Of a stretch of DNA of 43,036 nucleotides, positions 10,173 to 18,009 are shown piece after piece. The DNA comes from Pseudomonadales bacterium (lineage in GTDB: Bacteria > Pseudomonadota > Gammaproteobacteria > Pseudomonadales > Ketobacteraceae). Position 1 is the first letter of the stretch. Each line of letters begins with the position of its first letter. A program made the translations under genes and the position numbers. The DNA lies in the NCBI GenBank assembly GCA_022361455.1, contig JAKSAW010000047.1, positions 1-43,036 on the forward strand, given 5' to 3'. The notes beneath the pieces were generated by a model, which was given only the letters and a program-made list of their open reading frames with translations, was not told the origin of the DNA and did not search any database.

Positions 10173-10282
10173 AGGACCTCCATCAGCAATGTATGTCCAT
10201 TTTCTACTGCAAATTGTTTGAAACACAGTCGAGATTCGGTTAAAAAAGGGGGAATCGGGGCCACCTAAAGACTGGGTCAACA
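10173..10282. promoter_or_regulatory. Divergent P450/AraC promoter region
   Basis: This 110-base gap separates the P450 start from the AraC-type regulator start and must carry both promoters. I could not pick out a convincing direct or inverted repeat. The AraC binding site is proposed only from the gene arrangement. Confidence 0.4.
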
Positions 10283-11287
10283 ATGATAAAAACAGGTATA
10301 CCAGGCTACTTCCTACCACACGTAGAAAACTTCGTGCAGGAAAAGAATGGGTCAACAGCGGCACTCTATTTAGCTGCAAATATTGAACGAGACAGTTTCA
10401 CACCGATAAAACATAGCATTAGCGAAGATCAGCTTTATCGGTTTATAAGTGAGGCTATTAGGCAAACTAACGAATCTGGCATTGGGTTAGAAGTTGGTAA
10501 ACGATTCAGCGTAAACAGCTTTGGTTTGTTAAGTAGAGCTATTATGAGCAGCAAGAATGTTCATAGTGCTGCAAAACTTATTGAGCGCTATTCTTCTATT
10601 GCCTTTCCATTGATAGATTTCAAATGTTTCGAACAAGAGATGACATTGGCTTTCGAAATACAGGGTTTATCCGTGTTCCCGGATTTAAACCAGATCATAG
10701 TGGAAGCATTTTTTGCGGCCAGTATACCAGTGCTTAAGCTCTTAACTGGTAATGATATTTCAGCAGATCTTTATACCTTTGCTTTTGCTGAACCAGACTA
10801 TTTTTCAAGGGTGCCCAAGGAAATAACTAAAAAAATCAAGTTTGATGCAGATCGCAACCAATTTTTGATACGTAAGAAATTTACAAGCGCACAATTGCTT
10901 AGTGCAAATCCTATTGATGAGCAAACCACGCTACAGGAGTGTGAATTAAAACTAGCAGAGCAACAACAAGAAGCTAGCTTGTCCACGCAGGTGGTGGACT
11001 TAATCAGGCTCTATCTGGAGTCATCTCCAACCAACCAAGAAATAGCTAGTTGCATGAACATTACTCAAAGAACGCTACGACGCAGGCTAGCAAAGGAAGG
11101 TTATACCTATAGGGATCTACTAAGGCAGGTGAGGGAAGAAACGGCATACTACTACCTAACCGAAACGCACCTACAAATCGAGCAAATAGCCTTTAAGTTG
11201 GGCTACCAGGAAACCTCAAACTTCCGCGCGGCTTTTAAGAACTGGACGGGTATGTCGCCGCGCGAATGGAGAAAAGAATCAGCTTAA
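10283..11287 (+). CDS. AraC-family transcriptional regulator (Arabinose_bd-type N-domain)
   Basis: A 334-residue cytosolic regulator. Residues about 20-205 match the N-terminal ligand domain found in OruR/ArgR-like AraC proteins (GIGLEVGKRFS, then NSFGLLSRAIM). Residues about 240-330 form the double helix-turn-helix, with NQEIASCMNITQRTLRRRLA and the second-helix signature IAFKLGYQETSNFRAAFKNW followed by GMSPREWR. Regulators of this class usually activate neighbouring catabolic or lipid-modifying genes when a small molecule is bound. It is divergent from the P450 and convergent with the ketosynthase gene, 17 bases away. The P450 is the most likely target. The ribosome-binding site before the ATG is weak. 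Confidence 0.92.
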   Translation: MIKTGIPGYFLPHVENFVQEKNGSTAALYLAANIERDSFTPIKHSISEDQLYRFISEAIRQTNESGIGLEVGKRFSVNSFGLLSRAIMSSKNVHSAAKLIERYSSIAFPLIDFKCFEQEMTLAFEIQGLSVFPDLNQIIVEAFFAASIPVLKLLTGNDISADLYTFAFAEPDYFSRVPKEITKKIKFDADRNQFLIRKKFTSAQLLSANPIDEQTTLQECELKLAEQQQEASLSTQVVDLIRLYLESSPTNQEIASCMNITQRTLRRRLAKEGYTYRDLLRQVREETAYYYLTETHLQIEQIAFKLGYQETSNFRAAFKNWTGMSPREWRKESA

Positions 11288-11304
11288 AGATACCGGGATA
11301 TTTG

Positions 11305-12288
11305 CTAAGGAATTGTACATAAGGTGCCAGCCCAAGACAGGCCAACACCAAAGCCTACTAGCATTACCCGATCTCCCGATTTTATTTCATTACGATCTAA
11401 GGCGCGCTTCAAAGCTATAGGGATAGTGGCTGACACAGTGTTACCGATATCTTCCATATCCACACAAAACTTATCTTCATCGATTTTGGATTTCTTGCGC
11501 AGGTGTTCCAACATATAAGTATTGGCTTGGTGATAGATAAACTTATCGACATCATCCAGCGTCAAGTTGGCATCGCTTAGTAGTTTTTTAACGGTTCTAG
11601 GAACGGTGCTAATAGTAAAAGAAAATACCTCAGGACCATTCATAAGTAGCTTTCGTTGGAATTGTTCGTCCGGATTCGGGTGACGGGCGCCACCGGCCTC
11701 AACGATGATCTTATCGTATCCAGCCCCATTACTGCCAAAAACAAATGGCCCAATTAACTCTTGATCTGTGTCTTCAGCTTCAAGAAAGGTTGCCGCTGCT
11801 GCGTCTCCAAATATTGCCCGAACGCCAATATCATCGGACTCTATAAACTTGGAGTAGGTGTCTGAGGTAATTAGTAGGACGTTGTCTACTTGGCCTGATT
11901 CGATTAGTCCTTTAGCTAAAGATAAACCATATACAAAACCAGAACACCCCAAGTTAAAATCTAATGCACCTGCAGTTTTGGGGATGTTTAGTCGATCCTG
12001 TAGCAGTGTTGCGGTACAGGGTAGAAAGTAATCGGGCGATTCTGTACATAGAAGAATGAATTGAATATCTTCTGCTTTGCAAACACCGGATTCAAATAAT
12101 TTAAGCGTGGCTTTTTCCGCTAAATCTCCAGCCGTTTCGTCTTCAGCGGCCAATCTTCTTTCAGCTATGCCCGTTTTGCTAAATATCTTTTCAGATGTCC
12201 AGTCATCATGGCCAGCTACAAGCTCATCGTTGTTAAGGGTCTTGTCTGGCACATGGTATTCAATACCCTTTATAGCGATTTTTTTCAT
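11305..12288 (-). CDS. 3-oxoacyl-ACP synthase III-like ketosynthase
   Basis: A 327-residue thiolase-fold condensing enzyme of the FabH/KAS III family. The catalytic triad is complete: C115 in NLGCSGFVYGLS, H253 in YHQAN and N283 in DIGNTVSATIP. W30 in the DDWTSEKIFSKTGI segment corresponds to the substrate-contact tryptophan region of FabH. It should perform a decarboxylative Claisen condensation or an acyl transfer using an acyl-ACP. Its gene is last in a leftward set after the ACP (52-base gap) and the HHxxxDG protein. This differs from housekeeping fabH, which lies with fabD, fabG and acpP. A specialised role in a small biosynthetic pathway is therefore inferred. OleA-type head-to-head condensation was considered, but oleB, oleC and oleD are absent. 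Confidence 0.9.
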   Translation of the reverse strand: MKKIAIKGIEYHVPDKTLNNDELVAGHDDWTSEKIFSKTGIAERRLAAEDETAGDLAEKATLKLFESGVCKAEDIQFILLCTESPDYFLPCTATLLQDRLNIPKTAGALDFNLGCSGFVYGLSLAKGLIESGQVDNVLLITSDTYSKFIESDDIGVRAIFGDAAAATFLEAEDTDQELIGPFVFGSNGAGYDKIIVEAGGARHPNPDEQFQRKLLMNGPEVFSFTISTVPRTVKKLLSDANLTLDDVDKFIYHQANTYMLEHLRKKSKIDEDKFCVDMEDIGNTVSATIPIALKRALDRNEIKSGDRVMLVGFGVGLSWAGTLCTIP

Positions 12289-12340
12289 AATTATTCGTTA
12301 GGCGCATTTAGCCAATAGCTTGAAAGGACCGGTTAGGTAG

Positions 12341-12562
12341 TTAAGGGAAGAGCTTTTGAAATAAAGCCTGAACTGTTCCATGTTCAATGATTTTTTCAGG
12401 TGTCATCTCGATCTCAAAGTCTTCATCGAGAAAAACTAAAATTTCCATCATGGCGATTGAGTCAAAGGTATCCGTATCGTCCAGCTTCTCTTGGCCGGTT
12501 ACTGTTCCCGGATCTGCGCCTAGCGCTTCGTCGATCTTCAAGTAAAAGTCTTTTTCATTCAT
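12341..12562 (-). CDS. Acyl carrier protein
   Basis: A 73-residue acidic four-helix carrier protein. The phosphopantetheine attachment serine is S35 in DTFDSIAMMEIL, followed by the typical acidic helix II/III region (DEDFEIEMTPEKI). It is diverged from housekeeping AcpP, whose motif is DSLD. AAGGT lies nine bases before the ATG. The gene is between the HHxxxDG protein (42-base gap) and the ketosynthase (52-base gap), all leftward, which suggests it is the dedicated carrier for those two enzymes. A phosphopantetheinyl transferase is not in the window. Confidence 0.92.
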   Translation of the reverse strand: MNEKDFYLKIDEALGADPGTVTGQEKLDDTDTFDSIAMMEILVFLDEDFEIEMTPEKIIEHGTVQALFQKLFP

Positions 12563-12604
12563 TTGGTGAACCTTTGTTTTTATTTGTCATTTGGAAATGA
12601 TTAA

Positions 12605-13834
12605 TTATGTCGTTGGCTTACTTTGGTTGCCTCGAGCAGTCAACGCGTTGACTACCTGATCGAAGCATTTATCAAGCCGGCCATTCGTAGCCATTACGTT
12701 CGGCATTCCTAATGCAATATCGATGCAGTCGTCGCATTCCCATAATGAGAAGAAAAAATTCACCGTGTGCACTGGAATGGGAATAGCAAAAACCGATGTC
12801 GCTTTGAATTGGTCACTGTAATAATTATCCATCCCGCTAAGGCTAGACACAATACCAGAAACCTGGATTCTGTTAATCTCGGGGGTATCGTAACAGGCTT
12901 TATTGGTTAAATGGCTTACTAACTTCATTGGTACCCAGCGAAATACGTTTAGTAGGGCAGGTGAGCCGTACCTTAAATCACGTTTTTGCTTAATGATCTT
13001 GAGCATTTTCTTTCTAACATCAAGTTCTCTGTCATCAGCTGCTACATCAACCGTGGAAAAATTAGTGAAGTTTCCTACGATATCTGGGGTATCAAGATGT
13101 CTGCGCAGATTAATTGAAAGCTGAAAGCGAGCATCACCTGGGGTTTGGCTGTTCTCTCGCATGATGCTTGCCATTTCATACAGCGCCATGGCTGTAGCGT
13201 TCTTATACTTACCGTCTAGCCGTTTGCGCTTCCAGGTAAAGCCGAAACCTTTTCCATCGGCCTGTCCATCAAAAGACAAGCAGGATCTGGAAGGTTTTAA
13301 TCCCGGTTCAAAGGGGGGCATTTCGGTTTGTGCCGCAATATCCAGCTCGGTTAATGTGGTTTGATCGCTATCTAATGGTTCGCCACGGAGCGCTTTAAAC
13401 GTCTCCCGAATAAAAACCTTGGTAGCGTGGCCATCCATAGCGGCATGATGAGTGCGAAAAACCACTCTCGCCGGGGAACCTGGAAGCAATACAACTTCGC
13501 TGGTAGGGCCTGTTTTAAGATCCAATATTCTGTTATGAAACGGTGTATCAGAATGACTACCATCCCAATTATGATCTTCAATAAGCGTAACTGGGGGGAC
13601 AGGGCCGTCAGCAACCCATTTGGTTTTGCCTAAAGCACCCTTTAGGACCACGCGCAAACCAGGGTAAGAGGCTGCAACTTTGGCTACAGCTTGCTGAAAA
13701 GAATCGACGTCTAACTCACCTTCACCCTCAACAACGAACTGGTTGATACGTTGAATCGGATGTTCTAAGCCTTGGCCCTCTAGCTGTGCTAAAAACGTTT
13801 TATCGGTTGCGGAAAGCTTTCGCTGATAGGTCAT
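12605..13834 (-). CDS. HHxxxDG condensation-domain/acyltransferase-like protein
   Basis: A 409-residue stand-alone protein of the chloramphenicol acetyltransferase/condensation-domain superfamily. The catalytic motif HHAAMDG is at residues 129-135 (H129, H130, D134, G135). The second half contains the NLRRHL and VGNFTNFSTVDV segments typical of PapA- and condensation-type folds. Members transfer acyl groups from carrier proteins or CoA to amines or alcohols. Here no adenylation domain is present, and the adjacent ACP is the obvious donor carrier. The ATG at 13834 is chosen over an in-frame TTG one codon earlier. The ribosome-binding site is weak (GAGA). It is the first gene of the leftward acyltransferase-ACP-ketosynthase cassette. 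The acceptor is unknown. Wax-ester synthase was considered, but the length and surrounding sequence fit less well. Confidence 0.85.
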   Translation of the reverse strand: MTYQRKLSATDKTFLAQLEGQGLEHPIQRINQFVVEGEGELDVDSFQQAVAKVAASYPGLRVVLKGALGKTKWVADGPVPPVTLIEDHNWDGSHSDTPFHNRILDLKTGPTSEVVLLPGSPARVVFRTHHAAMDGHATKVFIRETFKALRGEPLDSDQTTLTELDIAAQTEMPPFEPGLKPSRSCLSFDGQADGKGFGFTWKRKRLDGKYKNATAMALYEMASIMRENSQTPGDARFQLSINLRRHLDTPDIVGNFTNFSTVDVAADDRELDVRKKMLKIIKQKRDLRYGSPALLNVFRWVPMKLVSHLTNKACYDTPEINRIQVSGIVSSLSGMDNYYSDQFKATSVFAIPIPVHTVNFFFSLWECDDCIDIALGMPNVMATNGRLDKCFDQVVNALTARGNQSKPTT

Positions 13835-14416
13835 CAACGTTTCTCGCTAATCTGACAGTTTGTAAGTTGGCTGTATTGCATCTTTTGCTCATCAATATAT
13901 TACTGAATGATTTCAGAGGCTTAGAATCAATCGATTTGCTTTTATCTAGTTCTCAATTAGGAACGGGATTATAGTGCCAAAAGCCGTGCTTCATAAGGAT
14001 AATTAGGACTTTGTGGTTCAAAACAGTCAGAAAGTGCTGTTTTTGTGAATTGTGCAGCGTGAATACACAGGTAATTTTGGCTTTGAGGGTAAATTGACAT
14101 CTTCGCTCCACTACAAAATAAGCAAATATCACGATCAAAGAGAGTTCTGTTACTGGTTAGGCTCGGTAAAAGACGCCTTACTGCCATTAAGAGTTCATAC
14201 CTTTAATCATAGCGGATTATTGTGTTTGTTCTTCTGGTTAGACAAAATTAGTAGATATGTGTACTTCAGTACACAGTTAATTAGTCAGGGATACGGGGTT
14301 AGCCTTGCTTTTGGAGCTAGACTGATCACGGTTAGCAACCGTGAATACGACACGCATCGAGGGGTTCAAGGAGCTTTCTTCAATGTAGGTGATTATTGTT
14401 GAGGGTTTGTAATCAA
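13835..14416. other. Gene-poor intergenic region with short palindromes
   Basis: It lies upstream of the leftward acyltransferase cassette and presumably holds its promoter. Short reading frames exist on both strands, but none has a recognisable domain, ribosome-binding site or coherent composition. Two hairpin-forming palindromes stand out: tgtgtac-ttca-gtacaca (14258-14275) and cacggtt-agc-aaccgtg (14327-14343). These could be operators. The rest shows nothing identifiable. Confidence 0.5.
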
Positions 14417-14584
14417 TTAGGATCGGTGTCGTGCCAAATCATTGTCGTTGTGAGTAGCACCAGCACTTATAAAACCGCTGATTCTAGGCTGGGCCATATC
14501 AAAGGCACTACTAGTAACAGATACAGTCAAACAAGCTATTAGTACGATCGATTTAAAGAGGAGAGATTTCCGCCCATTGCTCAT
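14417..14584 (-). pseudogene. N-terminal remnant of a porin-like outer-membrane protein
   Basis: A 55-codon minus-strand frame begins at the ATG at 14584. It reads MSNGRKSLLFKSIVLIACLT, then VSVTSSAFDMAQ, then PRISGFISAGATHNDND, and stops soon after. The first part is a good signal peptide. The segment after cleavage resembles the first beta-strand of gammaproteobacterial porins. No continuation with strand-like repeats is visible in the three frames below 14416. The likely interpretation is a gene whose body was lost. A genuine small exported peptide cannot be excluded. Confidence 0.5.
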
Positions 14585-14778
14585 TTTTGATCTTATTCTT
14601 TTTTGTTAGTTTTTAAAGTGACTAGTCCGTATTCCGGAAAAGTACAGGCTTGTATAACCGCTAACTGGAATCGTGATTATCCATAAAGCTTAGCCGATTA
14701 TTTCCTCCAGCTACGGCGTCAGCAAAGTCTGTTAAACTATTAGTTGAAGTAACCTTTTCTTTTAAAGCACCCTAGATC

Positions 14779-15384
14779 ATGAGAACACGCAAGCCACCTG
14801 AAGAAAGGCAAAATGAGATATTGAATGCGGCTGTTAAAGCTTGTAGTGAAAAGCCCCATGACAAGGTATCTATTACTGAAATTGCCAAATCCATTGGTGT
14901 TTCTAAAGCGGCCATTTATTTCTATTATCCAAGTAAAGACGACTTACTTCGGCAAGTAATGCTTCACTCTTTGAGCGAACCTTTGGAAGCCATGAGGAAT
15001 GTTCGGCAGCAGCCACTAGAGCTTGGTGAAAAGCTCACTTTGATGTTGTCCGATTCCTTTGAGCTAGCTTTGTTTAAACCAAAACCGATGAGTAGACTTC
15101 TCAATTCCAATTCGGATTTTGCTTTAGAGGTCAAACGTTCCCACACCAAGAAATCTATTGCGCTTCTACGTCGAGTGATAGAAGAAGCACTTGCTAACAA
15201 TGAAATTGATTTGGAGCCCTACAACCTAAGTTCCCTAGACGCAGCCAAACTTTTGTTAAGTAGTGCCTTTGGGGTTGCTCAGGGAACCAGTGTCGGAAAT
15301 CCATTTTTACCAAAGAATCAGATGCATAGGTCAATTTCCTGTCTAGTTAAAGGCTTGGTTTCCGCGTGGTCAATTAAAGACTAA
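14779..15384 (+). CDS. TetR-family transcriptional regulator
   Basis: A 201-residue regulator. The N-terminal helix-turn-helix spans about 15-60 (SITEIAKSIGVSKAAIYFYY followed by PSKDDLL). A helical ligand/dimerisation domain follows, which I cannot assign to a named subfamily. The gene is 137 bases upstream of the membrane hydroxylase on the same strand, and a perfect 13-bp inverted repeat in that gap is a plausible operator. The expected role is repression of the hydroxylase-SelO-oxidoreductase run in response to a lipid-like ligand. The function is inferred from position. Confidence 0.92.
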   Translation: MRTRKPPEERQNEILNAAVKACSEKPHDKVSITEIAKSIGVSKAAIYFYYPSKDDLLRQVMLHSLSEPLEAMRNVRQQPLELGEKLTLMLSDSFELALFKPKPMSRLLNSNSDFALEVKRSHTKKSIALLRRVIEEALANNEIDLEPYNLSSLDAAKLLLSSAFGVAQGTSVGNPFLPKNQMHRSISCLVKGLVSAWSIKD

Positions 15385-15417
15385 ACCAGCACTTTACAAT
15401 TCGCTACTTCCATAGAG

Positions 15418-15446
15418 TTGACATTGAGTGAAATATGCTCAAAATT
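15418..15446 (+). promoter_or_regulatory. Possible sigma-70 promoter for the hydroxylase gene
   Basis: A consensus -35 hexamer, TTGACA (15418-15423), is followed after 17 bases by aaaatt (15441-15446), a weak -10. It lies between the TetR gene and the hydroxylase, just upstream of the inverted repeat at 15454. The weak -10 keeps confidence low. Confidence 0.35.
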
Positions 15447-15453
15447 GCCTCAT

Positions 15454-15492
15454 CTTCTTACTGACCAATTATTTTAAAAGGTCAGTAAGAAG
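15454..15492. promoter_or_regulatory. Perfect inverted repeat, likely TetR operator
   Basis: Arms cttcttactgacc (15454-15466) and ggtcagtaagaag (15480-15492) are perfectly complementary over 13 bp around a 13-base AT-rich spacer. The repeat ends 29 bases before the hydroxylase ATG and follows the TetR gene. No T-run follows, so a terminator is less likely. The inner half-sites (ttactgacc/ggtcagtaa) look like TetR recognition elements. Confidence 0.6.
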
Positions 15493-15521
15493 TTTTATGG
15501 TTAAATTAATTGGGAGTCATT

Positions 15522-16481
15522 ATGTGTGCAGTAACCGTAAAAGTCAGAGAATGGGGACATTTTGGCGTTTTATCGAATAACAGTAGGTTCTCGGTTAAAG
15601 TCAAGAAAACTGGCGTTCCAAGTGAAACTAAGCATTCCTTTATGTTAGGAAATGCAGTACACCTAGGACCTTCTTTGATTTTTAGTTTATTGCTGTTACT
15701 GAATGCACCTAATTGGTGGTTGCTCGTTGGTTCATTTCTGGCTCTAAGCGTAGTTAACCTGATATTTATCGTACTTCTTGAAGAGCGAAGTCCTGCAGTT
15801 GATCTACCGAAACGAACCTTTAAAGCTTGGTCAGAAGGGCTTAGCTTAGTTTTCTTAAAAGGTGTGCTGAGTGGAAGCCTTGTAGTCTTTATTGCTTGGG
15901 CTTTACTCAATAGTATTCTTGGTGAAGCAATCACGATTAACACCGACATAAAGAGTGGAGCATTGCCGACTTGGTTATTAATAATTGCTGCCGTTTGTCT
16001 TACAGATTTTTGTTATTACTGGATACACAGAGAATTAAATCACGGTAAGGGTAAGTCTAGACTTCATAAGTGGTTTCAAAAAAAACATGTAACCCATCAT
16101 TCAGTCGAAGTACTTGATTTTTTACGTGGCAATATCAGTTCATTTTTCGACACCGCGGTCACTGGCTTTCAAGTTCCTTTAGCGATTATCAGTGTACTGC
16201 TGGGATTAGATCTTTACACAACGTTGATCGTTTATGCACTAGTCTTGATGCTCCAGGCTACCCATCACGCTAATCACACCTTTAATATTGGTTGGTTAAG
16301 GTTCATTTTTATGGATAATCATGCCCACAAATTACATCATTGCCCAAGGGGCTATCTAGTGAATCATGGAGCGTTATTTTCACTTTGGGATCAGGCTTTT
16401 GGTACATATTATGAAGATTGGCAGTTATCGGCGAATTACCTACAAAAACACAGAATTCCACTTCCTTTGAGTGTGCGTTAA
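15522..16481 (+). CDS. Fatty-acid hydroxylase / sterol-desaturase family membrane protein
   Basis: A 319-residue polytopic inner-membrane di-iron oxygenase. The histidine clusters of the family are present: HRELNH (H169, H174), HVTHH (H189, H192, H193), HHANH and HKLHH (H269, H272, H273). Hydrophobic helices surround them. Family members hydroxylate or desaturate sterols, carotenoids, fatty acids or alkylglycerols using O2. The substrate here cannot be told from sequence. An in-frame TTG lies 12 bases upstream, but the ATG at 15522 has GGGAG five bases before it and is preferred. The gene follows a TetR regulator with an inverted-repeat operator candidate and precedes SelO by 75 bases. Confidence 0.9.
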   Translation: MCAVTVKVREWGHFGVLSNNSRFSVKVKKTGVPSETKHSFMLGNAVHLGPSLIFSLLLLLNAPNWWLLVGSFLALSVVNLIFIVLLEERSPAVDLPKRTFKAWSEGLSLVFLKGVLSGSLVVFIAWALLNSILGEAITINTDIKSGALPTWLLIIAAVCLTDFCYYWIHRELNHGKGKSRLHKWFQKKHVTHHSVEVLDFLRGNISSFFDTAVTGFQVPLAIISVLLGLDLYTTLIVYALVLMLQATHHANHTFNIGWLRFIFMDNHAHKLHHCPRGYLVNHGALFSLWDQAFGTYYEDWQLSANYLQKHRIPLPLSVR

Positions 16482-16556
16482 AAGCGTTTCCAAGCAAAAG
16501 CAAAGCCATGGTATATTTCTAGCATTACGTATCTTCAGTATGCTTTTAGGGTATCC

Positions 16557-18005
16557 ATGAAATTTATAAATAGTTTTAGCTTATTGGGCGACGATTTTTA
16601 TCACCTCAACAATCCAACACCGGTGCATAAACCCAGTTTATTTTTGTGGAATAAGTTCTTAGCTGAAGAGTTAGGCATAGACGGAAGCATTCCAGAGAAA
16701 AACTTAGCACCTATCTTTGCTGGTAACGAGATACCAGAAGGTGCCTTGCCTTTATCTATGGCATATGCAGGACACCAATTTGGTCAGTTCTCACCTCAAC
16801 TCGGAGATGGTAGAGCCCATTTGCTGGGCGACATTAAAGTCACTAGTGGCCGTGTAGTAGATATCCAACTAAAGGGGTCTGGCACATCACAATTTTCGCG
16901 CGGTGGTGATGGTCGGTGTGCGTTAGGACCAGCTATTCGCGAGTATATAGTTAGTGAAGCAATGCATGCCTTAGGCGTACCTACTACACGTTGTTTAGCG
17001 GTGGTTTTAACCGGGGAACCTGTTTATAGAGATACTGAATCTGCCGGTGCAGTGGTTACGCGAGTAGCTGCAAGCCATATTCGAGTGGGAAGTTTCGAAT
17101 ATTTTGCTGCTCGGGGTAATTATGATGCTATTAAAGCCTTAGCAGAGTTCGTAATTCAGCGACATTTCCCAGAAATCGATGCCCAAGGCCCTATACGCTA
17201 TTTAGCACTGATAGAAAAAGCGCTGGATAAACAAATCGCTTTAATCGTGGAATGGATGCGAGTTGGATTCATTCATGGTGTGATGAATACCGACAATACA
17301 ACGATAAGCGGTGAGACCATCGATTATGGTCCTTGTGCATTTATGGGTAAGTACTCGCCCAAAACTGTTTTCAGCTCCATTGATCATCAAGGACGCTATG
17401 CCTTCGGCAATCAACCAGCAATTGTACAATGGAATATGTCACGCTTTGCTGAGAACTTTATTCCCTTGATTGATGATGATACTGAAAAGGCAATTGACCA
17501 GCTTCGAGCTATTTTTGAATCTTTCCCTACAAAATTTGAGCATGCTTACCTAACGATGATGGCAAGTAAGTTGGGTTTTAAAGAAAGTAATGAAATCACT
17601 AAACAATTGGTGAATGAATTACTGACGATCTTAAAAGACAATGGACTTGATTACACTAAATCCTTTGATCAGCTAACTTATTCATTAACTTCAACAACGT
17701 TAACAGAAAATCTAAAAGCAACTTTCGGTGATTGGTTGTCACGCTGGCAGCAGACAATAGGCGAATCAGAGGAAGCGAGAAAACAAGCCCAGGCGTTTAT
17801 GCGACTCAAGAACCCGGTTGTCATTCCAAGAAATCATCACGTAGAAGCCATTCTTGAGAATGCAATACAGTCATTGAGTACAGATGCTATTGACGAATTT
17901 TTAGAAGTCTTAAGATCTCCCTATACTGTGCTAAGTAAAACTCATCTCTACCAAGATGAACCAGGAGATGGTGATCGATACTACCAAACTTATTGTGGAA
18001 CTTAA
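16557..18005 (+). CDS. selO: SelO family protein adenylyltransferase (YdiU)
   Basis: A 482-residue pseudokinase-fold enzyme that transfers AMP from ATP to Ser, Thr or Tyr of target proteins and is linked to redox homeostasis. The length matches bacterial SelO. The signature blocks are intact: YAGHQFGQFSPQLGDGRAH, then DIQLKGSGTSQFSRGGDGR and ALGPAIREYI, then GVMNTDNTTISGETIDYGPC, which holds the catalytic loop and the metal-binding DYG. The protein ends YCGT, so C480 is third from the C-terminus, where eukaryotic SelO carries selenocysteine. AGGG lies six bases before the ATG. The following oxidoreductase gene begins 4 bases after the stop, so the two are very likely co-transcribed. Confidence 0.96.
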   Translation: MKFINSFSLLGDDFYHLNNPTPVHKPSLFLWNKFLAEELGIDGSIPEKNLAPIFAGNEIPEGALPLSMAYAGHQFGQFSPQLGDGRAHLLGDIKVTSGRVVDIQLKGSGTSQFSRGGDGRCALGPAIREYIVSEAMHALGVPTTRCLAVVLTGEPVYRDTESAGAVVTRVAASHIRVGSFEYFAARGNYDAIKALAEFVIQRHFPEIDAQGPIRYLALIEKALDKQIALIVEWMRVGFIHGVMNTDNTTISGETIDYGPCAFMGKYSPKTVFSSIDHQGRYAFGNQPAIVQWNMSRFAENFIPLIDDDTEKAIDQLRAIFESFPTKFEHAYLTMMASKLGFKESNEITKQLVNELLTILKDNGLDYTKSFDQLTYSLTSTTLTENLKATFGDWLSRWQQTIGESEEARKQAQAFMRLKNPVVIPRNHHVEAILENAIQSLSTDAIDEFLEVLRSPYTVLSKTHLYQDEPGDGDRYYQTYCGT

Positions 18006-18009
18006 TTGA

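Noticed and set aside
10173..10379. N-terminal extension of the P450 by 69 codons
   Set aside because: It overlaps the divergent AraC gene, while the ATG at 10172 has a strong GGAGGT site and matches usual P450 length.
11305..12288. OleA-type olefin synthase
   Set aside because: oleB, oleC and oleD are absent, and an ACP gene adjoins instead.
14052..14402. A 116-codon plus-strand frame in the gene-poor gap
   Set aside because: No domain, no ribosome-binding site, and it spans two palindromes. Competing frames of similar size exist on the other strand.
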